64,000 bases of DNA from DYJK01 sp040755055 (GTDB lineage: Bacteria > Bacteroidota > Ignavibacteria > Ignavibacteriales > Melioribacteraceae): NCBI GenBank assembly GCA_040755055.1, contig JBFMBS010000024.1:6284-70283 (forward strand), in the 5' to 3' direction. The notes under the pieces are model-generated. The model did no database searches, was not told where the DNA came from, and saw nothing but the letters and a program-made list of their open reading frames with translations. Positions 27,184 through 35,780 of this stretch are shown here, in pieces; position 1 is the first letter of the stretch; each line of letters starts with the position of its first letter. A program made the translations under genes and the position numbers.

Positions 27184-27798
27184 TTAGAGTTTTTTCAGCT
27201 GAATATCGTCGAACCAAACTTTTCCACCGACATTACCGCCACTGGTTATCCCGGCTATAATTAGCGCCCGTGTAGTTGCTTCGGGTACTGTAAAAGTGGT
27301 CTTTACGTTGTGCCAGTTACTTGTGCCTGTGATGGGGTATTGATTTAAAGTAGAAACCTTTGCTATCAACTTATTCTGCTTTTTATTCCAAAATTGAATT
27401 TCGATGAAGGGTGAATTAGCAATTTTTTTAGTTTTAATCCACCCGCTAAGTTCGTAAATATCTTTAGCTTTTAATCCTTCTATTATTTTTATCCAGTTGT
27501 AAATGGTCGATTTTCCAGAAGGAGCTTTAGTGATTGAAATTGAAATAGATTTTTCACCGCTGTGTGCGGTTTCATTTTCGAGCTCGAACTTAACAAGGTT
27601 GCTCAATCCGGGCAGTCTGTTGGGAAACCATCCGTCCGGATCCGGGTTGCCGGAATCTTTCTCTTCGAACCCCCCGTTAATGTAATCATTTAATGAAGGG
27701 GTAGAACCACCGCACGACAATGTTATAACCAACGGGATTAATAAAACAACGAAGACAAAAAACCTTGACCAACAAATTTTTTTGTTCAGTGCTTTCAT
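27184..27798 (-). CDS. Lipoprotein with carbohydrate-binding-like jelly-roll domain
   Basis: A 204-aa protein with a long signal peptide ending in the lipobox VITLSC (Cys29). The rest (about 40-204) shows the CBM-like pattern of T9SS-type organisms: INGGFEE..NPDPDGWFP at the start, HSGEKSISISI, a WHNVKTTFTVPE strand and the end WFDDIQL. This suggests sugar or polymer binding at the membrane face. No enzyme domain is attached. Confidence 0.7.
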   Translation of the reverse strand: MKALNKKICWSRFFVFVVLLIPLVITLSCGGSTPSLNDYINGGFEEKDSGNPDPDGWFPNRLPGLSNLVKFELENETAHSGEKSISISITKAPSGKSTIYNWIKIIEGLKAKDIYELSGWIKTKKIANSPFIEIQFWNKKQNKLIAKVSTLNQYPITGTSNWHNVKTTFTVPEATTRALIIAGITSGGNVGGKVWFDDIQLKKL

Positions 27799-27893
27799 AC
27801 AAGAGAAATTCGATTGAAAAATATAAAATAGAACCCGGGAATGATTAATTTCTTAATACAATCCCCGGATTTTTATTTATATATCAACATATA

Positions 27894-28610
27894 TTAAGGA
27901 GTTCTTGTGCTGCTAAGCGATTGAGACGGAGGAGCCGGTTTATAATTCCTTCTTATTTTATCGTACTTAGCTTCTTCATCTTCTGTTAAATCAGGAATGT
28001 TAAATACTTGTGACGGGTATATAAGATCAGGATCTTTTATTTGATCTCTATTAGCCCGGTATATAATCGGCCAAGCAAACGCGTTGGAATAATGCTCTTC
28101 TTTCTTTGCGATATTCCAAAGACAATCCCCTTTAACAACGTTGTAACTAACGACCTTTGGTTTTTCTTTCCATTCGTCCAGCTTATTTTGTAATTGATCG
28201 TGAACTACATCAAAAAATTCCGGCAAAGCACTAATTTTATTTTTCTTCATTACATCCAGTTCTTTTTGTCTATCTGCTTTTGGCGATAATTGATTGTTAA
28301 TAGCCGATGTTAGTGTTGTAAGCTGCACTCTATAGTTATCCACGTCTTCTCTTGTTGCACCCAGCATACTGTAAATGTTGTTGATACAGTCGTCGTATGA
28401 TTGAATCCCGTTATTCATATTTGAGAGTTCCGTAATTTGGGTTTCAAGGGAAGATAACTCTGCTTGCAGCGATTCTTTTTGTGATGTAAGAGTGGTCATT
28501 TCGTTTTGCCACTCTTCCCGGGTCATCTCCTCCTCCGTCTCTTGCGCATGGACAAACATTGGCAAAAGAACAAAGGACATTATAAGGAATGCAAATTTAT
28601 ACGGTTTCAT
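27894..28610 (-). CDS. LysM-domain envelope protein with coiled coil
   Basis: A 238-aa protein with a signal peptide ending at VHAQ (about residue 23), a coiled-coil region (about 30-145) and one LysM domain (about 150-210: VVKGDCLWNIAKKEE...IYPSQVFNIPDL), which binds peptidoglycan. AGGTG precedes the start. It is 33 bp downstream of a small coiled-coil lipoprotein gene in the same direction. Together they look like a cell-wall-anchoring pair; this is inference. Confidence 0.85.
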   Translation of the reverse strand: MKPYKFAFLIMSFVLLPMFVHAQETEEEMTREEWQNEMTTLTSQKESLQAELSSLETQITELSNMNNGIQSYDDCINNIYSMLGATREDVDNYRVQLTTLTSAINNQLSPKADRQKELDVMKKNKISALPEFFDVVHDQLQNKLDEWKEKPKVVSYNVVKGDCLWNIAKKEEHYSNAFAWPIIYRANRDQIKDPDLIYPSQVFNIPDLTEDEEAKYDKIRRNYKPAPPSQSLSSTRTP

Positions 28611-28643
28611 GATTTCACCTTTTGTTATTTAGCGGTTTAAAAA

Positions 28644-28913
28644 TTAAGAGCCAAGTTTCTTAAGATTCTGTTGAGTTTCTTCCCTAAGTTTAGCGCATTC
28701 ATCCAGCCTGGCGTTCTTTTCTGCAATCTCGGTTTCGAACATATTTTTTTGCGATTTAAGAGTACTTATTTGATCGTCCAAAGCTTTAACTTCAGACCTC
28801 AACGCCTCGAGTTCGGCCATTTCTTGTTCGGATACCCCACTGCATCCGGTAAAGATGAGGAGTGTAAAAATTACGCTAAACGCAAACGACCGAACAATCA
28901 TTTTCTTGAACAT
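28644..28913 (-). CDS. Small coiled-coil lipoprotein (Lpp-like)
   Basis: An 89-aa protein with a lipobox IFTGCS (Cys24) and an almost entirely helical heptad-repeat tail (ALRSEVKALDDQISTLKSQ...). CGGAGG precedes the ATG. The layout, lipid anchor plus a single coiled coil, recalls Lpp-type spacers, but the C-terminal Lys of Lpp is not at the very end here (ends KKLGS). Likely forms an operon with the LysM gene. Confidence 0.75.
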   Translation of the reverse strand: MFKKMIVRSFAFSVIFTLLIFTGCSGVSEQEMAELEALRSEVKALDDQISTLKSQKNMFETEIAEKNARLDECAKLREETQQNLKKLGS

Positions 28914-29003
28914 AATTCCTCCGGTTTTTTTGTGATTGAAAATTTTATATAGTAATTAAGTGCTGCTTCGATTAATAAACTAAACTGATATTTTTTAAAG
29001 TTA

Positions 29004-29504
29004 TTAGAAAAAGAATCTCGCGCCAATCCCGGCATCAAAACCGAAACCGGTGGAACTTACAAGATGAAGCGATGGAACTACCTCTATAAAAATACCGAGG
29101 GGTGTACCTCTTGGCAGCCATTCGATTCCGATAACACCGCGCACGGCAAAAGTTCCGCTGTACCTAGGACCGGTATTTATTCGCCCGCCAATTCCATAAA
29201 ATAAAGGAAATTGTCCGTCGGAACTGATTGCATAAAACGAATACCACAAATAATCTACGTGAATATGCGTTCGCGTAACGTCGTCGTAATAAGGATCGTA
29301 ACCGTCGAACCGGTAGTCTTCAACCGACCATCCGACACCGAATGCCAGCGCGTTAGCATTGGAGAGTGTTAGCTTTGCACTTATACCCGTCGGCTCTCCG
29401 ATTATAACACCCAGGCCGAATTTTCTGTTCTGCCCGATTACATTATTAACAGAAAGAAAAAAGAGTAAGGAAAAGATCACTGCATAAAAAAAAGATTTTA
29501 TCAT
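29004..29504 (-). CDS. Outer-membrane beta-barrel protein
   Basis: A 166-aa protein with a signal peptide ending at VIGQ (about residue 25), alternating hydrophobic/polar strands, and a C-terminal FGFDAGIGARFFF ending in Phe, typical for small outer-membrane barrels. GVIIGEPTGISAKLTLSNANALAFGVGW at about 33-60 is a strand-rich entrance. No function can be assigned. Confidence 0.65.
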   Translation of the reverse strand: MIKSFFYAVIFSLLFFLSVNNVIGQNRKFGLGVIIGEPTGISAKLTLSNANALAFGVGWSVEDYRFDGYDPYYDDVTRTHIHVDYLWYSFYAISSDGQFPLFYGIGGRINTGPRYSGTFAVRGVIGIEWLPRGTPLGIFIEVVPSLHLVSSTGFGFDAGIGARFFF

Positions 29505-29582
29505 AGCCGTTTTCTCTTTTGTTTGTAAATCCAGGGAGATAAGATTTCGCCCTCTCTCTTACCTCCCCTTTCTACTATAATG

Positions 29583-32009
29583 CTATTTGAGGAACATCAT
29601 TTTCTTTACAGATACAAAATTGCCGGCTTTCAGGCGGTAGAAATAAATACCGGAAGCCAGCTTAGCAGCATTAAATGTAACTTCATGCCGGCCGGCATTC
29701 ATCTGTTCATTAATCAAGCTTGCTACTTCTTGACCGACAATATTATATACCTTTAGAACTACGTTTTCCGGCTGAGGTAGCGAGAATGAAATTTTCGTTG
29801 TAGGATTAAAAGGATTCGGGTAATTTTGTTTCAACTCGAATTCTGTAGGCACCTTATTATTATCATTGCCGCTTACTTCGGTTATCTCGCCGCCTACTTG
29901 CAGCACTTGTTCTGCCCGAAGATTGCCGCTACCATCTTCGTTTGCCCAGACGGTTACGGTCTGGCCTACTTGAATTGAAGAAGAAACAATAGGTGAATAG
30001 ACGTTGCTAAGGAATTGGGTCTCGCCGTTAATCATAAACGAAGGAACCGAAAGTTGAATGGTGCTTGAAGAAATTAAAGTTACAACGCCGCTGAACTCAA
30101 CATCGCCGGGTTCGCTTTCAATCTCTATCTTTACCGCAAGATTTTCGTTGAGAACGGTTTTTACATATTTTATTTCAACTGTTTGCCCAACCTTCAAACT
30201 ATCGAATGTAATTTCATTATCGAATTTATCATAGTAAACGGTTTCATCGTTTGTGGTAATCGTTAATCCGGCAACAACTAATTGCGAAACGTAAATAGAA
30301 TCGATAGTGCCGTACACTTCGAATTCATGTTCCGGGTGAACCTTAATCAGCTTGGCAACTAAAACACCGTTAGAATTAACAATCCCCCTTATCTCTACTC
30401 TCAAGCCCAGGGTTAAACTCTGAAAATCAATAACACCAACTCCTCCGTGGCCGATAATTACAGTTGTAGTATCAACTACAAACAATTTGTCCGATACCTT
30501 GATCGAGTTGGTACCCAAGCTGTCAATTGTGCCCTCTACAATAACAGCAAAACGCCAGAAGTTTTCAACCTTTATTCGTTGAGCGTAATAAGAATTATCG
30601 TCTCGCACAATTCCCTCTACTCTTACGATCTGCCCAACTTTCAAGTCGTTTATCGTAATTTCTATTCTTTTATTAGCGAAGAATTCGGTGTTTTGATCTG
30701 TTACGAATACTACACCTTTAACAGTTATAGTATCTCCGGCAATAGCGTCTATGGCGCCGGTTATATGTATTTCGGGTTTGTTATCATCTTTAACTTTTAT
30801 CTTCAGGGCAAAGTAAGTATCGTTTTGTAGGTAAGCTTTCACTTTTACAAATGTTCCAACGGTCAAATCTTCGAAAGCAAGAGTTTCTTTTTCGTGATTA
30901 TAAATTTTGGTTTCGCTGTTTACATAAATGGTGAATCCGCCAACGGTAAAATTATCGGAACCAATGAAATCGATTGTCCCGGCAACTTCAATTTCGTTAT
31001 CATCTTCGTCGTTCTCCAGCTTTATTCTTACAGCTTTATATGTGTTGTCTTCCTGGAGTAGAGCTTTAACCTCAACAACATCTCCAACGCTTAAGTCGGA
31101 GAAACTAAGCATAGTACCGTGGTGCGCAAAAATTACGGTGCTTGAATCAACGTAACAAGTAATGCCGCTCACCACAAGAAAATCTGTACCGATTTCAATT
31201 ATTGGACCTTCAAGTTCCAGGTCGTCTCTTGTATAGTCGTCGTCTTCAACTTTAATTATTAATGCTACATAAGCAGAATCTTCACTCAAGAAACCGCGGA
31301 CTTCAACTTCCAGCCCAACCGTAAGATCGCCGAACTGTAAAAGACCTTCTTCTTCCGCAACAATGATTGTAGTACTATCTACAAAAAATTCTACATTTTG
31401 TACCGTGATGGAATTTTCGGAAACCGCTTGTATTGTTCCCTCTAGTTCAATTTCGTAATTGGTATTTTGTGTCTCTACCCAGATAACCGAAGCTAAATAC
31501 AAACTGTTGGTATCGAGATCGGCTTTGACAAAAACGTTGTCTCCTATTTTAAGATCCGAGAATTGTAATGAGGCATGAAACCGTGTAAGTATAACAGTGT
31601 TGGAATCAACAAAGATTTCTGTTCCGTTAACGGTGAATGAATTGGAAGTCATTGCAGTTATTGAGCCGTGAAATTCGAAGCCCATGCCCCCGTCAAGCAG
31701 ACGAATCTCCGAAGCGTAGAGTTTTCCGAGAATATTGGCATACGCTTCCACTTTTACAAAGTCGCCTACATTTAAATCGGCAAACGTCAACGTTTCATGT
31801 TCACCGTTTTCAATCTCGGTGGAAGAATCAACAAAGATTTCCAGCAGATTGACTGTGATGCTAGAGTCGGATTTTGCTTGGATAGTACCTTTCAGCTCAA
31901 TATCGCCGTCGGCTTTAACATTGCCGGGCGCTATCAAGAAAATCGAAACAAGCAATAAAAAAAATATTTTTTCTATTACTCCAAACAATGGTCTATATTG
32001 AGTAGTCAT
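29583..32009 (-). CDS. Secreted protein with nine DUF5666-type repeats and a T9SS sorting domain
   Basis: An 808-aa protein with an N-terminal signal/anchor (ending near VKADG). Nine tandem units of about 70-75 aa follow, each with the pattern xGxIxxxxxxxxxVxGxxxxVDSxTxI..L.V.xxVxVxxxx, the DUF5666 small-barrel fold. Examples begin IELKGTIQAKS, FEFHGSITAM, IELEGTIQAV, LELEGPIIEI, IEVAGTIDFI, IHITGAIDAI, VIVEGTIDSL, FEVYGTIDSI and VEFSGVVTLI. The last 90 residues are a T9SS sorting domain (QNYPNPFNPTTKISF). A strong AAGGAGGG ribosome-binding site precedes it. Role unknown; probably a surface-displayed rod. Confidence 0.85.
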   Translation of the reverse strand: MTTQYRPLFGVIEKIFFLLLVSIFLIAPGNVKADGDIELKGTIQAKSDSSITVNLLEIFVDSSTEIENGEHETLTFADLNVGDFVKVEAYANILGKLYASEIRLLDGGMGFEFHGSITAMTSNSFTVNGTEIFVDSNTVILTRFHASLQFSDLKIGDNVFVKADLDTNSLYLASVIWVETQNTNYEIELEGTIQAVSENSITVQNVEFFVDSTTIIVAEEEGLLQFGDLTVGLEVEVRGFLSEDSAYVALIIKVEDDDYTRDDLELEGPIIEIGTDFLVVSGITCYVDSSTVIFAHHGTMLSFSDLSVGDVVEVKALLQEDNTYKAVRIKLENDEDDNEIEVAGTIDFIGSDNFTVGGFTIYVNSETKIYNHEKETLAFEDLTVGTFVKVKAYLQNDTYFALKIKVKDDNKPEIHITGAIDAIAGDTITVKGVVFVTDQNTEFFANKRIEITINDLKVGQIVRVEGIVRDDNSYYAQRIKVENFWRFAVIVEGTIDSLGTNSIKVSDKLFVVDTTTVIIGHGGVGVIDFQSLTLGLRVEIRGIVNSNGVLVAKLIKVHPEHEFEVYGTIDSIYVSQLVVAGLTITTNDETVYYDKFDNEITFDSLKVGQTVEIKYVKTVLNENLAVKIEIESEPGDVEFSGVVTLISSSTIQLSVPSFMINGETQFLSNVYSPIVSSSIQVGQTVTVWANEDGSGNLRAEQVLQVGGEITEVSGNDNNKVPTEFELKQNYPNPFNPTTKISFSLPQPENVVLKVYNIVGQEVASLINEQMNAGRHEVTFNAAKLASGIYFYRLKAGNFVSVKKMMFLK

Positions 32010-32045
32010 AATATTGCCCTCCTTGTTAGTAAATTCTGTAAAAGC

Positions 32046-32083
32046 AAAAAAGATGGAGCCGCCGCTGCGACCCCATCTTTTTC
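32046..32083 (-). terminator. Terminator after the alanine-rich lipoprotein gene
   Basis: AAAAAGATGG (32047-32056) pairs with CCATCTTTTT (32073-32082) around a GC-rich loop; on the minus strand a T-run follows the stem directly after the stop of the lipoprotein gene. Confidence 0.75.
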
Positions 32084-32089
32084 TTTTAC

Positions 32090-33418
32090 TTAATTCATGT
32101 TTGCTAAAATCAATATATGCGATGCCGTGTTAATCTGTGCCGATGATGCGCCGGTTAATGCTGTTTGTGTAGAAGTTTTAATAGAATTATAGAAAGTAAC
32201 ATATGCGTCAACTATAGCATTTACAGTTGCACCGATACTTAGAGCAGCTTTTAATGTTGTTTTTGTGCTGCCGGCTGCATTAATAGTTGCATCAAGTGTA
32301 TCGATCGAGCTTGCATAAGTATTTAATGTGAGTGATAACTGCGATTTTATGGTAGAGTGGTACTGAACGAAAGCATCGTCAATCTGGTCTTCGTTCGTGC
32401 AGTTTTTAATAGAAGCGTACAAAGTTGTTCCGGCAGACGCCACGGCATTTAACTGCGCGCTTGTTGCCCCGGCGGCCTGGAACTGCTGGCTAATTGCAGA
32501 ACTAAGAACGAGTGAATATTTCATGAAATAATTTTTTGCTAAGGCAAGCTGCGCCTCTGTATTCATAGAAGCAGTTGCATTTGTGAAAGCAGATAATTCC
32601 ATTCTCATTAATTCCGAATAGGAAGTGGCCGTAATATTATTGCTTGCATAAGCAGATAGGACGGCGTTAATGTAGTTTTTATGATCTTCTTCGATTTCGT
32701 TATCCGTATCACCCGACATATATAGATCAGCATCAAGGTTAGCGCAAGCTTCGGAACGCGCAGTTGTCATTGTTTGAACTTGAGTGCTTGTAAATCCAAA
32801 GTAGGTATTGCTGGCTGCTTGTGCAGATGCTTGTGTTTTGGTCCGGACAGCGCTGATAAATTGTGTCTCTGCGCTTGTGTTACCGTTTATTTGTGCAGCA
32901 GCTTCGGCGTTCAACAATAATTTAAGATCAGTTTCCGATACTTCATTTGAATGGCCGTCGCTTACAACTTTAATATAGATGTCAGCTTCCGCGGTTGATT
33001 CTTCGTTAAGAGGCGGTGCATATACCGTTGTTCCGCTCTTAACTTCTGCCGAGACAATTGCTTTCCATTTTGTTGTACCTTCTTCTGCTACAACAACAAG
33101 ATTTTTAGTTCCGCTTAGATTTGTTTCAACTACAAATTTACCGCTAGCATCAGTCTGGACGCTTTGATTTGAAACGGTCTTTAAAGAACCGTCTGCCTGG
33201 ACCTGGGCTAAAGTTACAACAGCAGCTTCAACCGAACCGCTTTTTGCTACGAGGTTAGATGAACTGCTTTGAGAAGAAATTCTTCCCGATACTTTAGATG
33301 GACTTCCTTCCGGTCCGGAGGGAGTATCGTCATCTGAACAAGCGACAAGAAAAACTGTAAGGGTAAACATCATTACCGCTTTCAAGATATCGAAACGAAA
33401 GGATTTTATATGTAACAT
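32090..33418 (-). CDS. Alanine/serine/threonine-rich helical lipoprotein
   Basis: A 442-aa lipoprotein (lipobox VFLVAC). Residues about 37-120 look like a beta-sandwich carboxypeptidase-regulatory-type domain (SGKFVVETNLSGTKNLVVVAEEG). The remainder is helical and rich in Ala, Ser and Thr (repeated AxxTxxxAS patterns). The ATG at 33418 is chosen because AAGGAG stands 8-9 nt upstream; the frame extends to 33457. No recognised family beyond the N-terminal domain. Confidence 0.65.
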   Translation of the reverse strand: MLHIKSFRFDILKAVMMFTLTVFLVACSDDDTPSGPEGSPSKVSGRISSQSSSSNLVAKSGSVEAAVVTLAQVQADGSLKTVSNQSVQTDASGKFVVETNLSGTKNLVVVAEEGTTKWKAIVSAEVKSGTTVYAPPLNEESTAEADIYIKVVSDGHSNEVSETDLKLLLNAEAAAQINGNTSAETQFISAVRTKTQASAQAASNTYFGFTSTQVQTMTTARSEACANLDADLYMSGDTDNEIEEDHKNYINAVLSAYASNNITATSYSELMRMELSAFTNATASMNTEAQLALAKNYFMKYSLVLSSAISQQFQAAGATSAQLNAVASAGTTLYASIKNCTNEDQIDDAFVQYHSTIKSQLSLTLNTYASSIDTLDATINAAGSTKTTLKAALSIGATVNAIVDAYVTFYNSIKTSTQTALTGASSAQINTASHILILANMN

Positions 33419-33479
33419 TTTTGTTATCTCCTTGGTTTGTGTTATTGTTATTTTCATTACTACTAAAAGAGAATATGAA

Positions 33480-34535
33480 TTATTTTACTTTAAAAGGAAT
33501 ACCCCATGTTTTTTCAACTACCGTAGAGTCGGTATCATATGCCGAAAATCTTGGTAAAGCATTTATTACAGCATGCATTCTTCCGCCGTAAGACGGAATT
33601 TTCCAATCTCGCTCGTAAGTTTTTCTGTAGTAATCGCCCTCTTGTACATTGGAGGTAAGATTGAATCTGTATTTGCTTTTTTGTCCGCCGCTCATCATGG
33701 CGCCGTAAGTAATTGTCAGTAAATCTGGATCGCTTGATCTGCTTAGGACTTCAAGTGTAAGCGTTACTTTTTGGTTTCTTTTGTACCAGGTAAACAATTT
33801 GTTCCAGCCATGCCACCCGAAGCCGGCGCTAAATCCAAAGCGGCCATGATCGTCATCTTCATCGTCATCATCTTCATATTCATCATCGTCGTCATCGCGG
33901 ACTTCGCCTTTATCTTTTCCAACGTTGAAGAAAAATTCGTTCGGGTTATTGATTTCAACAATTGAACCGTCTTGTGCAGTTAAAGTGAGCTTTTGGATCA
34001 GGATGTAATCCCCATCGGTTCCGCCGTTTGGGAGAGAAATAGCAACAATTTTCCAATCTAATGTATCGTTACCGGTATCGGAAACCTTCTCGTATTTTAT
34101 CACACGGGTGATTGTTGTTGAGAAAGGTTTGTGTATCACGGTATCAACCGGCTGGTTTATTCCGATAGTAGGCTGCTGGAACGAACCGGCAATGATTAAC
34201 TCGCCGTCGAATTGCTGTACTAATGTTCCGGTGGCGGTAACACTATCTTTAACAAGAGTTAAATCTTGACTGGTCAATGTTAGGTGTTGACCTATACGAA
34301 TGGGGTAAAGATCTTTGTTAGCCATTCCCGAAAAAGCCATTGCTTCTTCTTCGTTGTAATTTGGAGTAAATGAATTAACGGAAGGGCTATTTTCGGTAAT
34401 TTTAAACAACGCCTTCGAAGTCGGGTCATTTGAATCAAACGGATTATTTATATCGCCCTGATCACATCCGTTAGCAATGACCAAAACAATAATTGCTACG
34501 ATGAGCGAAGGGATGAAAGCAACATAACGTTTCAT
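33480..34535 (-). CDS. Lipoprotein with an acidic insert
   Basis: A 351-aa lipoprotein with lipobox VIANGC (Cys24). The middle contains a nearly pure Asp/Glu run (residues about 213-230, DDDDDEYEDDDDEDDD in part) that may bind calcium. The rest is beta-rich. Its ATG overlaps the stop of the upstream receiver gene by 4 bp (ATGA), with GGAGG inside that gene's end, so the two are coupled. No family recognised. Confidence 0.6.
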   Translation of the reverse strand: MKRYVAFIPSLIVAIIVLVIANGCDQGDINNPFDSNDPTSKALFKITENSPSVNSFTPNYNEEEAMAFSGMANKDLYPIRIGQHLTLTSQDLTLVKDSVTATGTLVQQFDGELIIAGSFQQPTIGINQPVDTVIHKPFSTTITRVIKYEKVSDTGNDTLDWKIVAISLPNGGTDGDYILIQKLTLTAQDGSIVEINNPNEFFFNVGKDKGEVRDDDDDEYEDDDDEDDDHGRFGFSAGFGWHGWNKLFTWYKRNQKVTLTLEVLSRSSDPDLLTITYGAMMSGGQKSKYRFNLTSNVQEGDYYRKTYERDWKIPSYGGRMHAVINALPRFSAYDTDSTVVEKTWGIPFKVK

Positions 34536-34963
34536 TTTAACCTCCTTGTGGTTTCATTGTATGCGCTTTTGTTCATGAAAAGAGAGCCGTAATATTTTTT
34601 TTTATCTTTAATTAATTTCGTGATATATTTTTTTAGAGCGAGCAGTTCTGAAGATTTGTCGAAAAACTGATCGATCGATAATTTTTCATAAACATTTTTG
34701 TATTGCGGCTGTCCGTAGTTTGAACAAACTATTACCAATGGTTTGAAAGTCTGCCTATTGCAATAATTCACAAACTCCAGACCGCTTTGATCCGGTAATT
34801 GGATATCGAGAAGAACAATATCAATCTTGATGCTATTCATAATTCTTTTTGCCTCTTTAACTGTACTTGCTTCAAAAATCAAGTCGAACATTTTCTCAAG
34901 ATCCAAGTATCGAATCAGCGTTTCTCTAACACTATCCGAACCATCTACTATTAGAATTATCAT
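34532..34963 (-). CDS. Stand-alone response-regulator receiver
   Basis: A 143-aa single-domain receiver. The phosphoacceptor is Asp53 (VLLDIQLP), with a conserved Lys near residue 100 (FFDKSSE). The usual acidic pair at the N-terminus is reduced to one Asp (VDGSD), so Mg2+ binding may be weaker. It has no output domain, and its C-terminal 25 residues are a basic tail. It lies upstream of, and coupled to, the acidic lipoprotein gene, and 168 bp downstream of the NarL-type regulator gene. Confidence 0.8.
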   Translation of the reverse strand: MIILIVDGSDSVRETLIRYLDLEKMFDLIFEASTVKEAKRIMNSIKIDIVLLDIQLPDQSGLEFVNYCNRQTFKPLVIVCSNYGQPQYKNVYEKLSIDQFFDKSSELLALKKYITKLIKDKKKYYGSLFMNKSAYNETTRRLK

Positions 34964-35131
34964 TTTTATTTTTTGTATTGATTTCTGTTGCTAAATTAAT
35001 CGCGGGCAGCGAACTTGTATGCAGTCCTTTGTGTGAAAATGGTGTGGTTGCTTTTACGGCAAGAAAAAGAGTAGAAACTTTGACTAAACTTTGTGTTTTA
35101 GATCAAGTTACGCGGGCTTAATAGATTAAAC

Positions 35132-35767
35132 TTAGTATTTTTCGATTAAATCGTTGTCGATGGCATAACGAATAAGTTCTGCGGTGGATTTTATATTAAG
35201 TTTTTCCTGGATACGCGTTTTGTATGATGCAATTGTGTTTACGCTCAAACCGAGCGATTCTGCAATTTCGATAATTTTGTTCCCTTTTGCTAAAAGTCTT
35301 AACACTTCAAATTCTCTGTTCGAAAGAATTTCATGCGCAGCTTCTTCAGAAGATTTATTGGGATGGAAAATCAGCTCTTCGATAATTTCGGGTTTTAGAT
35401 ATTTTCCGCCATGCTCGATTTTTCTTATTGCATTGATTATTTCGCTCGGCTTCGAACTTTTGCTCAGATATCCGTCTGCACCCATGTTTATAGCTCTCCT
35501 GGCAAATTTTCCTTCCGGATAGATGCTGAAGATCAAAACTTTAATCTCCGGGTAACGGAGTTTTAAGTCTTTGACAAAATCGAGTCCGCTTTTATCGGGC
35601 AGCGAGATATCAAGCATCAATAAATCAATTTTTTTTTCCTCAAGTAATTTTTCAAGTTCCCCGATAGTTGATGCTTCGGCTACAATTTGTAAGTCGCTTT
35701 GTTTTGTTAAAACTTTTTTTAGGCCCTCTCTTATAATATCGTGGTCATCGGTTATTGCGATGTTCAT
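35132..35767 (-). CDS. NarL/LuxR-type response regulator
   Basis: A 211-aa regulator with a receiver domain (acid pair DD at 7-8, phosphoacceptor Asp53 in MLDISLP, Lys near 104 in SKSSKPSE) and a C-terminal LuxR-type helix-turn-helix (LSNREFEVLRLLAKGN...LSVNTIASYKTRIQEKLN). The partner kinase gene is 13 bp upstream in the same direction, so this is a cognate pair. Targets are probably the downstream receiver/lipoprotein genes, by position only. Confidence 0.93.
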   Translation of the reverse strand: MNIAITDDHDIIREGLKKVLTKQSDLQIVAEASTIGELEKLLEEKKIDLLMLDISLPDKSGLDFVKDLKLRYPEIKVLIFSIYPEGKFARRAINMGADGYLSKSSKPSEIINAIRKIEHGGKYLKPEIIEELIFHPNKSSEEAAHEILSNREFEVLRLLAKGNKIIEIAESLGLSVNTIASYKTRIQEKLNIKSTAELIRYAIDNDLIEKY

Positions 35768-35780
35768 CTTTTCTCCTTTT

